A stretch of 64,000 nt of DNA from Sandaracinobacteroides saxicola (GTDB lineage Bacteria > Pseudomonadota > Alphaproteobacteria > Sphingomonadales > Sphingomonadaceae). Position numbers and translations under genes: made by a program. This document shows positions 8,385 through 19,948 of this stretch, piece by piece (within the stretch, counting starts at the first letter, position 1; the number at the start of each line of letters is the position of its first letter). The notes under the pieces were generated by a model. It did not search any database, was not told the origin of the DNA, and saw only the letters and a program-made list of their open reading frames with translations. The stretch covers positions 62,001 to 126,000 of the forward strand of contig NZ_CP059851.1 in assembly GCF_014117445.1 (NCBI RefSeq), in the 5' to 3' direction.

Positions 8385-8770
8385 TCCTGCTCGACACCAG
8401 CGCGGCCATTCCGATCCGCGACGCCCATCCGGCCATTCTGCTGCGTGCCGCCGAATGGACGGTGGCGTCCATCTCCGTCGTGACCGAAATCGAGTTGGAG
8501 GGTGGGGTCGTCAGCGACCCCGCCCAGTCGTCCCGCCGGCGTGCGCGGCTGGACCTGTTGCTGACGCAGGTGCGCGTGTTGCCTTTTCAACGCGACGCCG
8601 TGCGGGTCTATCGCGCGATCGTTGAAGCGTCGGGCTTTTCGCGGCGCAAGGTGATCGACTGCATGATCGCGGCGACAGCCATCGTCCACGACCTGCCGCT
8701 GGCGACCCTGAATCCGGGCGATTTCAAGGATATCCCGGGCTTGAGCGTGGAGAATTGGGGCGTTTCGTGA
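8381..8770 (+). CDS. vapC: VapC-type PIN-domain toxin (ribonuclease)
   Basis: A 129-residue PIN-domain protein. The acidic Mg2+ site is intact: D5 (LLDTSA), E36/E38 (VTEIELEGG), D93 (VIDCMIAATA) and D114 (NPGDF). VapC toxins cut tRNA or rRNA when released from VapB; the target here is unknown. The start is TTG, overlapping the antitoxin stop as TTGA; this rare start should keep toxin output below antitoxin output. All catalytic residues are present, so the module looks functional. Confidence 0.9.
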   Translation: MILLDTSAAIPIRDAHPAILLRAAEWTVASISVVTEIELEGGVVSDPAQSSRRRARLDLLLTQVRVLPFQRDAVRVYRAIVEASGFSRRKVIDCMIAATAIVHDLPLATLNPGDFKDIPGLSVENWGVS

Positions 8771-8893
8771 AATGAGTTGGCGGCATTCCGAGACTATATC
8801 CAAGCTAAAGTCTGTTCACTTAGCAAACCGTTGCCGCAATTTGAACTGATCAGTGCAACAGAAATTTTGGGTAAAACAGGAACATCAAATGTG

Positions 8894-9247
8894 ATGAGCA
8901 GATCTCGTGCGCAGGCATATTTATTGGTTGGCGTGGTGCAAATCCTGCTTTTGATTCTTTTTGAGATGTTTAGCAAATATCTGCCGACTTCAATATATTA
9001 TTCAGTATTTGTAATTATTCCGTTCGTTGGCTTCCTGTTGGTCAAAATAATCTATCACCACAAAAATGAATATTATAGTATTGTTGATACCAAAATTGCG
9101 CTATTTGCGGCGGCAATATCATTCACATGTGCCTATCTGATCACCAACCCTGGCACAGCGGGTAGGTGGACAATTATAGTGATCATGTGTTTGGCGCTAG
9201 TTGGTGGTTTGGCAATGACGCTCATATGGTCTAAAAGGAAGAAGTAG
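8894..9247 (+). CDS. Small four-helix membrane protein of unknown function, AT-rich
   Basis: A 117-residue protein, almost all membrane: four hydrophobic segments at about 8-26, 33-53, 67-86 and 92-111, short loops and a basic tail SKRKK that should stay inside. I do not recognise a family. The start ATG at 8894 (or GTG at 8891) has AGGA upstream; an in-frame TTG at 8777 is a weaker choice. Base and codon use are clearly more AT-rich than in neighbouring genes (many ATA, TTA and AAT codons), a sign of recent transfer. It follows vapC on the same strand, so it may have arrived with the toxin-antitoxin pair. Confidence 0.65.
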   Translation: MSRSRAQAYLLVGVVQILLLILFEMFSKYLPTSIYYSVFVIIPFVGFLLVKIIYHHKNEYYSIVDTKIALFAAAISFTCAYLITNPGTAGRWTIIVIMCLALVGGLAMTLIWSKRKK

Positions 9248-9387
9248 TTTTATAATGTTCAAACGCCTGATGTACGGAGGTATTGAAACGGGTTGCAAGA
9301 TGCGCGCGCCCGCTCGTTGCCATCATAACCCCATGCCCGCTGTACACGTGGGAGTCTTCGTGGCGCGAGGAGCTTGGGCGGGTCGGA

Positions 9388-10146
9388 TTATTGCGCACTA
9401 ATCCCCCCATCGATCCAGAGTTCGGCGCCGGTGACGAATTTGGCTTCGTCGCTGACCAGGTAGACGGCGGCGTGGGCGACGTCGTCTGGCTCTCCCACCG
9501 TGCCGAGCGGGATCTGGCGGCCGAGTTTGGCCAGCGTCGCTTCCTTGTCGGTGCCGAAATTGTCCAGGATGGGCGTGTCCACGAAGGCGGGGTGGACGCT
9601 GTTGCAGGTGATGCGGTAGTTTTTCTTCGCGCAGTGCAGCGCGACGGATTTGGTCAGGTGGCGGACGCCGGCCTTGGCGCTGTTGTAGGCGGCCATCTGC
9701 CCGCTGGCGATGACGCCGGCGATGCTGCTGATGTTGAGGATGCTGCCGCGCGTGCCGTCCCGCGCGTTGGTGGCGGCGATGGCGGGAACGCCGTGCTTGC
9801 AGCCGAGGAAGACGCCGTCCAGGTCGATGGCGTGGACGCGGCGCCAGCTTTCGAGGCTGGTGTCCTCGACCGTGCCCGGCGTGCCGATGCCGGCGTTGTT
9901 GACCAGGATGTGCAGGGCGCCGAAGGTCTCGACAGCGAAGGCGACCGCCGCCTGCCATTGTGCCTCGTCCGTCACGTCATGCGCGAAGCTGGCCTGGCCG
10001 AGCGCGGCGGCTTCGCGGGCGGCGCCGTCGGCGTTGATGTCGGTCAGCAGCACGCGCGCGCCTTCGGCGACGAAGCGCCGGGTCATGGCGAGGCCGAGGC
10101 CCGACGCCGCGCCCGTTACCAGGGCCACTTTTCCTGCCAGCCGCAT
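9388..10146 (-). CDS. Short-chain dehydrogenase/reductase (SDR family)
   Basis: A 252-residue classical SDR that oxidises or reduces an alcohol/ketone with NAD(P). Seen: the cofactor motif TGAASGLG (about 11-18), the acidic residue in LLTDIN that favours NAD, NNAGIG, the catalytic Ser in ILNISSIAG, and YNSAK with the Tyr and Lys. The C-terminus VTGAELWIDGGISAQ is typical. GGAGG precedes the ATG at 10146, which rules out the longer frame to 10263. It is divergent from an MFS transporter, which may import its substrate. Confidence 0.93.
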   Translation of the reverse strand: MRLAGKVALVTGAASGLGLAMTRRFVAEGARVLLTDINADGAAREAAALGQASFAHDVTDEAQWQAAVAFAVETFGALHILVNNAGIGTPGTVEDTSLESWRRVHAIDLDGVFLGCKHGVPAIAATNARDGTRGSILNISSIAGVIASGQMAAYNSAKAGVRHLTKSVALHCAKKNYRITCNSVHPAFVDTPILDNFGTDKEATLAKLGRQIPLGTVGEPDDVAHAAVYLVSDEAKFVTGAELWIDGGISAQ

Positions 10147-10239
10147 CGCGCTTCCTCCCCATGTTGCGGCGCTGACATTGATTGATGGCGCGCCGCGGTT
10201 ATCCCTGCGGGCTAACGGGCGTGAGGGGAGAGCGCAAGC

Positions 10240-11502
10240 ATGTCGGTAACCGGAGGGGCGCACAGCCAGTTGACGGACAGCAGCCCGCTGAGTTCGACCC
10301 GCTGGGCGATCCTGGCGCTGGTGGTGGTGGCGACGATCATCAACAATTTCGACCGGCAGATGATCGCGCTCTTAAAGCCCTTCATCGAGGCGGAGTTCGG
10401 CTGGGGCGACACGCTGTATGCGCGCCTGGCCTTCTGGTTCCAGATCGGGGCGGCGGTCAGTTACCTGTTCGCCGGCTGGTTCGTGGACCGCGCCGGCGTG
10501 CGCATCGGCTATGCCGTCGGGGTCGGCGTCTGGTCCTTCTTCACGCTGCTGCATGCCTTTGTGCAGAGTTTTGCCGGCATGGTGGGGTTGCGGATCGCGC
10601 TGGGCGGGTCGGAGAGCGTGAACACGCCGGCGGCGATCAAGGCGGTCGCCACCTATTTCCCGCCGCGCGAGAGCAGCCTGGCCATGGGGATCGCCAACAG
10701 CGCGTCCAACATCGGCGCGATCATCACGCCGCTGGCGATTCCGGCGATGGCGATCGCGTTCGGCTGGCGCAACGCCTTCATCGTGACCGCGGTGGCGGGG
10801 TTCGTGTGGCTGGTGGTGTGGCTGCTGGTGCGGCCGGCGGCGCCTTCCCTGGCGGGTGTGGTGCCGACGCCCGAAGCCTCTTTGGTGCACGAGCCGGCGG
10901 ACCGCTGGTTCGACCTGCTCCGCGACCGGCGGGTGGCGGGGTTCGCGCTGGCAAAGGCGCTGACCGACAGCGTCTGGTGGCTGATGATGTTCTGGGCGCC
11001 GGATTTCTTCATGCGCACCTTCAGCCTGACGGTCAGCGAAGTCGCGCTGCCGGTCGCGGGGGTCTATGTGCTGGCGGCGCTGGGGTCGGTCAGCGGCGGC
11101 ATGCTGGCGCAGCGGCTGATCCTGCGCGGGATGCCGGTGAAGGACGCGCGGCTGCGGGTGCTGTTCACCTATGGCACGCTGGCGCTGGTGGCGCCGATCG
11201 CGCTGTTCACCGCGCAGCTGTGGGTGTCGGTGCTGATGGTGGGGCTGGTGCTGTTCGCGCACCAGGGTTTTTCCACCAACCTGTTCGCGACCGTGATCGA
11301 TGCCTTTCCGGCGCGGCGCGTCGCCTCGGTGGTGGCGCTGGGGGCGCTGGCGGGCAATGTCGCCGGTGCGGTGGTGCAGCTGCTGGTCGGCTGGCTGCTG
11401 GAAACGGGGATCGGTTACCTGCCGCTGTTCGTGGCGGCCGGGCTTGCCTATCTTCTGGGGGCGCTGGCGATCCGGGCACTGACGCTGCGGGCCGGGGACT
11501 GA
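10240..11502 (+). CDS. MFS transporter (anion:cation symporter-like)
   Basis: A 420-residue, 12-helix major facilitator protein. The N-terminal NNFDRQMIALLKPFIEAEFG and the loop DRAGVRIGYAVGVGVWS resemble the hexuronate/organic anion (ACS, ExuT-like) group. Signature GSESVNTPAAIKAVATYFPPRE is seen between helices 3 and 5. GGGGAGAG lies before the ATG. It is divergent from the SDR gene and 136 bases before a TonB-dependent receptor, so the three could form an uptake-and-oxidation locus; the substrate is not known. Confidence 0.88.
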   Translation: MSVTGGAHSQLTDSSPLSSTRWAILALVVVATIINNFDRQMIALLKPFIEAEFGWGDTLYARLAFWFQIGAAVSYLFAGWFVDRAGVRIGYAVGVGVWSFFTLLHAFVQSFAGMVGLRIALGGSESVNTPAAIKAVATYFPPRESSLAMGIANSASNIGAIITPLAIPAMAIAFGWRNAFIVTAVAGFVWLVVWLLVRPAAPSLAGVVPTPEASLVHEPADRWFDLLRDRRVAGFALAKALTDSVWWLMMFWAPDFFMRTFSLTVSEVALPVAGVYVLAALGSVSGGMLAQRLILRGMPVKDARLRVLFTYGTLALVAPIALFTAQLWVSVLMVGLVLFAHQGFSTNLFATVIDAFPARRVASVVALGALAGNVAGAVVQLLVGWLLETGIGYLPLFVAAGLAYLLGALAIRALTLRAGD

Positions 11503-11638
11503 TGCAAGGATGCAACAGGTAGGGCACGGCATGCAGTGTTGCAATGCAGCAATGCTTGCGCGCGCATCGGGCAGGCAATAGGCGGCGCTCAACTAATGAA
11601 CAGTCGGCTATCATGCCGCGATCCTTGGGAGAGATAAT

Positions 11639-14317
<2,679 letters not shown>

Positions 14318-14339
14318 TCGACCTCATGGGGAGGGAAAG

Positions 14340-14369
14340 GCCCGTCGGCAACGATGCCGGCGGGCTTTT
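14340..14369 (+). terminator. Terminator after the TonB receptor
   Basis: GCCCGTCGGC and GCCGGCGGGC pair over a six-base loop with one G-T pair, followed by TTTT. It lies 22 bases after the receptor stop and just before the convergent trmFO end. Confidence 0.85.
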
Positions 14370-14374
14370 CCGTG

Positions 14375-15682
14375 TCAGGCGTTCAGCCAGTCCGCCAGCG
14401 CGGCGCGGGCGCGGGCGGCGTGGGCGGCCTTGCGGCTTTTCTTGTGGATGTCGTGCAGCGGCGGGAACAGGCCGAAGTTGACGTTCATCGGCTGGAAGCT
14501 GTCGGCCTCCGCACCGCCGGTGATGTGGTGCAGCAGCGCCCCGATGGCGGTGGTCGGCGGCGGGGGCGGCAGCGTCGCACCCCGCAGATCGGCGGCCGTG
14601 AAACGGCCCGCCAGCAGGCCAATCGCCGCGCTTTCGACATAGCCCTCGCACCCCGTGATCTGGCCGGCGAAGCGAAGCCTCGGCTCGGCGCGCAGGCGCA
14701 GCCGGTCATCCAGCAGCAGTGGCGAGCGGATGAAGCTGTTGCGGTGCAGGCCGCCCAGGCGGGCGAACTCGGCCTGTTCCAGGCCGGGGATGGTGCGGAA
14801 GATGCGGACCTGTTCGGCATGCTTCAGCTTGGTCTGGAAGCCGACGATGTTGAACAGCGTCGCCATGGCATTGTCCTGCCGCAGCTGCACCACCGCCCAG
14901 GGGCGCTTGCCGAACCTCGGGTCGCGCAGGCCGACGGGTTTCATCGGCCCCCAGCGCAGCGTTTCCGGGCCGCGTTCGGCCATCACCTCGATCGGCATGC
15001 AGGCCTGGAAATAGGGGGTGTTCGCCTCCCATTCCTTGAAACTGGTCTTCTCGCCGGCCAGCAGGGCCTCGATGAAGGCGTAATATTGCTCCTTGTCCAT
15101 CGGACAGTTGAGATAATCGGCCTCGCCCTTGTCATAGCGGCTTTGCGCCCACACGATGCCGCGGTCGATGCTGTCGGCGTGGACGATGGGGGCGATGGCG
15201 TCGAAGAAGGCGAGATGGTCTTCGCCGGTAAGGCTGGCGATATACGCCGCCAGCGGCGCGGCGGTCAGCGGCCCGGTGGCGATGATGGTGGGGCCCCAGC
15301 CGGCGGGCGGCGAATCGATGCGCTCGCGCACGATGGTGACGTTGGGATGGGCGGCCAGCGCGGCGGTGACGCCGGCTGCGAACTGCTCGCGGTCGACGGC
15401 CAGCGCGCTGCCGGCGGGCACCCGCGCCCTGTCGGCCTCGCGCAGGATGAGGCTTTCCATGGCGCGCATCTCGGCATGCAGCAGGCCGACGGCATTGTGT
15501 TCGGGATCGTCGCTGCGGAAGCTGTTGGAGCAGACCAGTTCGGCAAGGTCCGTGGTGTGGTGGGCCGGCGTCGCCTCGATGCCGCGCATTTCGTGGATGA
15601 CGACCGCAATGCCGGCCTCGGCCAGCTGCCAGGCGGCCTCGCTGCCGGCAAGGCCGCCGCCGATGATGTGAACGGGTGTCAT
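14375..15682 (-). CDS. trmFO: Methylenetetrahydrofolate-tRNA (uracil-5-)-methyltransferase
   Basis: A 435-residue FAD enzyme that makes ribothymidine at tRNA position 54 using methylenetetrahydrofolate. Seen: the N-terminal FAD motif [20 protein letters not shown] (5-24), the family segments [27 protein letters not shown] and [27 protein letters not shown], and the C-terminal [12 protein letters not shown]. Length is normal. The start [10 protein letters not shown] is the family start; the 21-codon extension lacks similarity. It is divergent from the M28 peptidase gene. Confidence 0.97.
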   Translation of the reverse strand: MTPVHIIGGGLAGSEAAWQLAEAGIAVVIHEMRGIEATPAHHTTDLAELVCSNSFRSDDPEHNAVGLLHAEMRAMESLILREADRARVPAGSALAVDREQFAAGVTAALAAHPNVTIVRERIDSPPAGWGPTIIATGPLTAAPLAAYIASLTGEDHLAFFDAIAPIVHADSIDRGIVWAQSRYDKGEADYLNCPMDKEQYYAFIEALLAGEKTSFKEWEANTPYFQACMPIEVMAERGPETLRWGPMKPVGLRDPRFGKRPWAVVQLRQDNAMATLFNIVGFQTKLKHAEQVRIFRTIPGLEQAEFARLGGLHRNSFIRSPLLLDDRLRLRAEPRLRFAGQITGCEGYVESAAIGLLAGRFTAADLRGATLPPPPPTTAIGALLHHITGGAEADSFQPMNVNFGLFPPLHDIHKKSRKAAHAARARAALADWLNA

Positions 15683-15759
15683 GCCGCTGCAATACCCCCT
15701 TGCGCATGCGGTGCAAGCGGCCGACAAGGGCCATGGGCAGGGCATGGCCGAAAGTGACG

Positions 15760-17133
15760 ATGATGCGCCTGCTGCTGTTGACCGCCCTGTTGCTGTCGTC
15801 CGTCGTCCAGGCCGCCGAGCCGGCGGACAGCGCGGCGAAGCTGCGCGACGCCGCGCTGGGCAATGGCGAGGCGTACAGGTTTCTGGAGGCGATGACCACC
15901 GAGGTGCCGCTGCGGCTGGCGGCGACCGAGAGCGAGGCGAAGGCGGCGGCCTGGCTGACGGCGCGGCTGAAGGCCATGGGGTTCAGCAATGTGCGCAGCG
16001 AGCGCTTTCCGATGCCGCGCTTCGATCGCGGCGTGGAGACGGCGAGCATCACCGCGCCCTTCCCGCAGCCGTTGCACATCACCGCGCTCGGGCGTTCGGG
16101 CGCCACGCCACCCGAAGGGCTGGAGGCGGAGGTGGTGCGCTTTGCCAGCCTGGACGATCTGCGCGCCGTGCCCGACGGCAGCCTGACGGGCAGGATCGCC
16201 TATGTCACGCACGCGATGGTGCGCACGCAGGACGGCAGCAGCTATGGCGCGGCGGGCGCGGTGCGACGGTCGGGGCCGTCGATTGCCGCAAAAAAGGGGG
16301 CGGCGGCGATCCTGATCCGGTCGCTGGGCACTGATCACCAGCGCAATCCCCATGCCGGCAGCAACAGCTGGGACGCCGGGCAGGCGCCGATTCCCGCCGC
16401 GGCGATGAGCCTGCCCGATGCCGAGCAGCTGGACCGGGTGTTCGCGCGCGGCAGGCCGGTGACGATCCGGCTGGTGCTGACGCCCCGGATCACCACCGGC
16501 ACCAGCCAGAATGTACTGGCGGAGATCCCGGGCAGCGATCCGGTGCTGGGCAAGGAGGTGGTGCTGATCGGCGGGCATTATGACGCCTGGGACCTGGCGA
16601 CCGGCGCGCAGGACGATGCATCGGGCTGTGCCATTGTCGTGGCCGCGGCAAAGACGATCCTGGACGCAAAGCTGAAACCGAAACGGACGATCCGCGTGGT
16701 GCTGTTCGGTGCCGAGGAGCCGGGGATCTTTGGCGGCCGCGCCTATGCCGAGGCCCACAAGGCCGAGGTCCACGCACTGGCGGCGGAAAGCGATTTCGGT
16801 GCCGGACGGGTGTACCAGATCTCGTCGCGCGTGAACGAGGCGGCGCTGCCGGTGGTGCGCGACATGGTGCGGCTGGTGGCGCCGCTGGGGGTGTCGGGCA
16901 CGCGCGACAATGACAATCGCGGCGGGCCGGACCTGGTGGCGCTGGCGGAGGCCGGCGTGCCGACGCTGGAGGCGCAGCAGGACGGACTGCATTATTTCGA
17001 CGTGCACCACACGCCGGACGACACGCTGGACAAGGTGGAACCGGCGGCGCTGGCGCAGAACAGCGCGGTCTATGCGGTCATCGCCTGGGTGGCGGCCAAC
17101 AGCGGGGTGGCGTTCGCACCCGTCAAACCTTGA
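15760..17133 (+). CDS. Secreted M28 family zinc aminopeptidase
   Basis: A 457-residue peptidase with a signal peptide ([18 protein letters not shown]), a PA-type insert domain (about 130-240) and an M28 catalytic domain. Zinc ligands and catalytic acids are visible: GGHYDAWD (H273, D275), QDDASG, GAEEPG with the catalytic Glu, SDFGAG, and HHTPDD. The family trims amino acids from peptide N-termini in the periplasm or outside. Start ATG at 15760 or 15763 gives a clean signal; the ribosome-binding site is weak and the longer frame to 15676 overlaps trmFO. Confidence 0.9.
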   Translation: MMRLLLLTALLLSSVVQAAEPADSAAKLRDAALGNGEAYRFLEAMTTEVPLRLAATESEAKAAAWLTARLKAMGFSNVRSERFPMPRFDRGVETASITAPFPQPLHITALGRSGATPPEGLEAEVVRFASLDDLRAVPDGSLTGRIAYVTHAMVRTQDGSSYGAAGAVRRSGPSIAAKKGAAAILIRSLGTDHQRNPHAGSNSWDAGQAPIPAAAMSLPDAEQLDRVFARGRPVTIRLVLTPRITTGTSQNVLAEIPGSDPVLGKEVVLIGGHYDAWDLATGAQDDASGCAIVVAAAKTILDAKLKPKRTIRVVLFGAEEPGIFGGRAYAEAHKAEVHALAAESDFGAGRVYQISSRVNEAALPVVRDMVRLVAPLGVSGTRDNDNRGGPDLVALAEAGVPTLEAQQDGLHYFDVHHTPDDTLDKVEPAALAQNSAVYAVIAWVAANSGVAFAPVKP

Positions 17134-17294
17134 TGTCTGTTTCGGCGCGGCCGGCACCGACCCTGACGCCGTCGGCAAAACTTAAATGTGAAAGAAGGTA
17201 AATCGCTGATATTCGTGCTTAACGTCACATTCGTTAACTTGCACGTAAAGGGCGCAACAGTCATATCCGCCGGGCAACCGAAAGGACATGACCC

Positions 17295-17912
17295 ATGAAA
17301 ACGCTCGCTCTCGCCATCGCCCTGCTGGGCACCGCCACCGCCGCTTCGGCGCTCACCGTCACCAGCCAGGCCTATGACGCCCCGCTGTCGGCCGGCCAGT
17401 CGATGGTCGTCACCTTCGACGCTCCGAACGCCGCGGGCTACAGCTTTGCGAGCAGCCCGAACCTCTTCGTCGGCAGCCATTCGGGCATCGCCGCCGCTCC
17501 GGCCGGTGACGCCACGCGCTATGCCGCGGTGCTGGGGGGCCAGACGCTGACGCTGAACACGCCGAACCTGAAGTCGCTGTCGCTCTATGCCGGCTCGATC
17601 GACACCTACAACTGGATCACCTTCAAGGGCGCGAACGGTTACAGCCAGACGGTCAGCGGCAGCGCGTTCGCGGTGGTGCCGAACGGCAGCTGGACCGAGG
17701 CGCTGGCCAACCGCCGGGTGGATTTCGATTTCGGCGGCAACCGGGTGAACCAGGTGATCTTCGGCTCGAACGGCAACAGCTTCGAGTTCGACAACATCGC
17801 CGCCGCCGGCGCGGTGCCGGAACCGGCGACCTGGGCGATGCTGATCGCGGGCTTCGGCCTGGTTGGCATGGCGGCGCGCCGCCGCAACAGCCCGAAGGCC
17901 GTGCTTGCATAA
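17295..17912 (+). CDS. PEPxxWA-CTERM sorting-domain protein
   Basis: A 205-residue exported protein. Seen: signal peptide (MKTLALAIALLGTATAASA), a beta-rich middle, and the C-terminal sorting signal VPEPATWAMLIAGFGLVG followed by the basic cluster AARRR. Such proteins are cut and handed over by an exosortase, which is not in this window, and are usually linked to exopolysaccharide or biofilm matrix. AAAGGA precedes the ATG. The upstream 161 bases are AT-rich for this genome, consistent with a separate, regulated promoter. Confidence 0.92.
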   Translation: MKTLALAIALLGTATAASALTVTSQAYDAPLSAGQSMVVTFDAPNAAGYSFASSPNLFVGSHSGIAAAPAGDATRYAAVLGGQTLTLNTPNLKSLSLYAGSIDTYNWITFKGANGYSQTVSGSAFAVVPNGSWTEALANRRVDFDFGGNRVNQVIFGSNGNSFEFDNIAAAGAVPEPATWAMLIAGFGLVGMAARRRNSPKAVLA

Positions 17913-17970
17913 GGTTCAGGGTCGAACAGCCTCAGGGTCGGAAAACCTCTTGAGGTCGCAATCGAGAGGC

Positions 17971-18009
17971 GGGCCGGCGGTGCGAAAGCACCGTCGGCCC
18001 AACCCTTTT
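17971..18009 (+). terminator. Terminator after the PEP-CTERM gene
   Basis: A 13-bp stem, GGGCCGGCGGTGC and GCACCGTCGGCCC with one G-T pair, closes a GAAA loop and is followed by AACCCTTTT. This is a strong intrinsic terminator. Confidence 0.85.
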
Positions 18010-18152
18010 GACCGGCGGCGCCGGAGAAGACGGCGCATTGGCGCCGGCGCGCGGTCGCGCTTGCGGCCTGCGGGATTTTTTGGCCGGCTTCGCCGGAAGA
18101 AGGCGGCGCATTGGCGCCGGCGCGCGGTCGCGCTTGCGGCCTGCGGCCGATG
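18007..18152. repeat. Tandem direct repeat, period 73 bases
   Basis: A 43-base segment beginning CGGCGCATTGGCGCCGGCGC is identical at 18031-18073 and 18104-18146. The sequence before each copy is also similar (CCGGCGGCGCCGGAGAAGA against CCGGCTTCGCCGGAAGAAGG), giving two units of about 73 bases. The element fills the space between the terminator and the end of the enoyl-CoA hydratase-like gene and codes for nothing recognisable. Confidence 0.8.
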
Positions 18153-18160
18153 ACTCCGGA

Positions 18161-18958
18161 TCAGCTGTCGCGCCAGGCGGGCGGGCGTTTATCCAGGAAG
18201 GCGCCGATCGCCTCGCGGTGATCGGCGGTGGCGGTCAGCAGCACCTGCTGCCGGTCCTCCAGTGCCATGGCGGCCTCCAGGCTCGGCGCGTCGATGTTCA
18301 TGGCCAGGCCCTGTTTGGTGAGGCGCAGGCCCATGGGATTTTTCGCCAGCATCTCGTCGGCGAGCGCGAGGCCGGTATCGAGCAATTTGTCCGCCGCGAC
18401 CGTTTCACTGGTGAAACCCAGTTTTTCGGCGCGTTCGGCGGTCAGAAACCGCGCCGTCAGCATCAGCTCGGCGGCGACGCTGGCGCCGATCAGGCGCGGC
18501 AGCAGATAGGAACAGCCGATGTCGCAGGATGACAGCCCGATGTTGATGTAGGCGGCGTTCATCCGCGCGTCGGGCGCGGCGATGCGCACGTCCGACGCCA
18601 GCGCCAGGCTGAAGCCGCCGCCGCAGGCCGCGCCCTGCACCAGGGCGATGACCGGCTGCGGGCAGCGGCGCATGCGCTGGACGATGCGGGCGATGCGCTG
18701 CTGCACGTCGAGCGCGGCGCGCACGCCCGTGTGCAGGCTGTTCGACGGCGATTTCAGGTCCAGCCCGGCGCAGAAGGCGCGGCCCTCCCCGCGCAGGATG
18801 ACGACGCGGACAGGGTCCCGCTCGACCAACCCCTCGAAATAGGTGTTCAGCGCGTCGATCAGCGGCCGGTCGAGCGCGTTCAGCACCTCGGGGCGGTTGA
18901 GGGTGACGATTTCCAGCGCGCCGTCGCGGTGCGATTCGATCAGCAGCGGTTCGGTCAC
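18161..18958 (-). CDS. Crotonase-fold enzyme (enoyl-CoA hydratase/isomerase family)
   Basis: A 265-residue crotonase-superfamily protein acting on an acyl-CoA. The CoA/oxyanion-hole regions RAFCAGLDLKS and GAACGGGFSLALASD are clear. The two glutamates of enoyl-CoA hydratase are absent: the first position is Phe (GGGFSLA) and the second is Tyr (AAYINIG). An Asp in INIGLSSCDIGCSYLLPRL lines up with the catalytic Asp of dienoyl-CoA isomerases. It is therefore more likely an isomerase or an enzyme of unknown chemistry than a hydratase. The start is GTG with AAGGAGG seven bases upstream. Confidence 0.85.
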   Translation of the reverse strand: MTEPLLIESHRDGALEIVTLNRPEVLNALDRPLIDALNTYFEGLVERDPVRVVILRGEGRAFCAGLDLKSPSNSLHTGVRAALDVQQRIARIVQRMRRCPQPVIALVQGAACGGGFSLALASDVRIAAPDARMNAAYINIGLSSCDIGCSYLLPRLIGASVAAELMLTARFLTAERAEKLGFTSETVAADKLLDTGLALADEMLAKNPMGLRLTKQGLAMNIDAPSLEAAMALEDRQQVLLTATADHREAIGAFLDKRPPAWRDS

Positions 18959-19030
18959 GGGCAGCCCTCCTTGAAAATTTCATGATGTGCCGGTTTGCCC
19001 CGCTGCCGCATCTGCTTCTAAAGACAGTGC

Positions 19031-19948
19031 ATGGACCTGTATCTGCCGATTGCGGAAATGTCCGTGAACGCGTTGCTGATCATCCTGCTGGGTGGCGGGG
19101 TGGGGTTCCTGTCGGGCATGTTCGGGGTGGGTGGCGGCTTTCTGACGACGCCGCTGCTGATCTTCTATGGCATTCCGCCGGCGATCGCGGTCGCTTCCTC
19201 GGCGACGCAGATCACCGGGTCCAGCGTGTCCGGCGCGCTGGCCTATTGGCGGCGGGGGGGCGTGGACCCGAAGATGGGCGCGGTGATGGTGGGCGGCGGG
19301 CTGCTGGGGTCGGTCATCGGCAGCATCGTCTTTGCCTGGCTGAAGGCGCTGGGGCAGATCGATGTGGCGATCGGCATCATCTATGTGCTGTTTCTGGGCG
19401 GCATCGGCGGGCTGATGCTGAGGGAGGTGCTGGGCACGATGCGCCGGCAAAACGCCGGTTTGCCGGTGCAACGGCGCGCGCGGCGGCATCATCCGCTGGT
19501 GGCGGCGCTGCCGTGGCGGATGCGATTCCCGCGCTCGGGCCTCTACATCTCGCCGCTGGCGCCCTTCCTGCTGGGGGCGGCGGTCGGCGTGCTGACGGTG
19601 ATCCTGGGGGTGGGCGGCGGCTTCATCATGGTGCCGGCGATGCTCTATCTGCTGGGGATGAGCGCCGCGGTGGTGGTGGGCACCAGCCTGTTTCAGATCG
19701 TGTTCGTGACGGCGTTCAGCACGATGCTGCATGCCGCGCAGTCCCAGTCCGTCGATATCGTGCTTGCCGTGCTGCTGCTGCTGGGCGGCGTGGTGGGGGC
19801 GCGGCTGGGGGCGCGGGCGGCGGAGACGCTGCCCGCCGAACGGCTGCGGCTGTTCCTGGCGCTGCTGGTGCTGGCGGTGGCGGTGCGGCTGGCGGTGCAG
19901 CTGACCTGGCGGCCGCCGGAGCTGTTCTCGATCCAGTTGCTGGCATGA
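19031..19948 (+). CDS. TauE/SafE family sulfite/anion exporter-like permease
   Basis: A 305-residue inner membrane protein with about eight helices and the two family repeats: GGGVGFLSGMFGVGGGFLTTPLL near the N-terminus and VGVLTVILGVGGGFIMVPAML in the second half. The family exports sulfite, sulfoacetate or related organosulfur anions. Its stop overlaps the start of a TIGR02186-type gene (ATGA), so the two are produced together. The ribosome-binding site is weak; a later Met (19070) is an alternative start but would lose part of the N-terminus. Confidence 0.9.
   Translation: MDLYLPIAEMSVNALLIILLGGGVGFLSGMFGVGGGFLTTPLLIFYGIPPAIAVASSATQITGSSVSGALAYWRRGGVDPKMGAVMVGGGLLGSVIGSIVFAWLKALGQIDVAIGIIYVLFLGGIGGLMLREVLGTMRRQNAGLPVQRRARRHHPLVAALPWRMRFPRSGLYISPLAPFLLGAAVGVLTVILGVGGGFIMVPAMLYLLGMSAAVVVGTSLFQIVFVTAFSTMLHAAQSQSVDIVLAVLLLLGGVVGARLGARAAETLPAERLRLFLALLVLAVAVRLAVQLTWRPPELFSIQLLA

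Noticed and set aside
11503-11638. Possible riboswitch before the TonB receptor
   Set aside because: No cobalamin-box or other riboswitch core was recognisable in the 136 bases.
17134-17294. Possible sigma-54 promoter before the PEP-CTERM gene
   Set aside because: No GG-N10-GC pair fitting the -24/-12 consensus could be placed with confidence.
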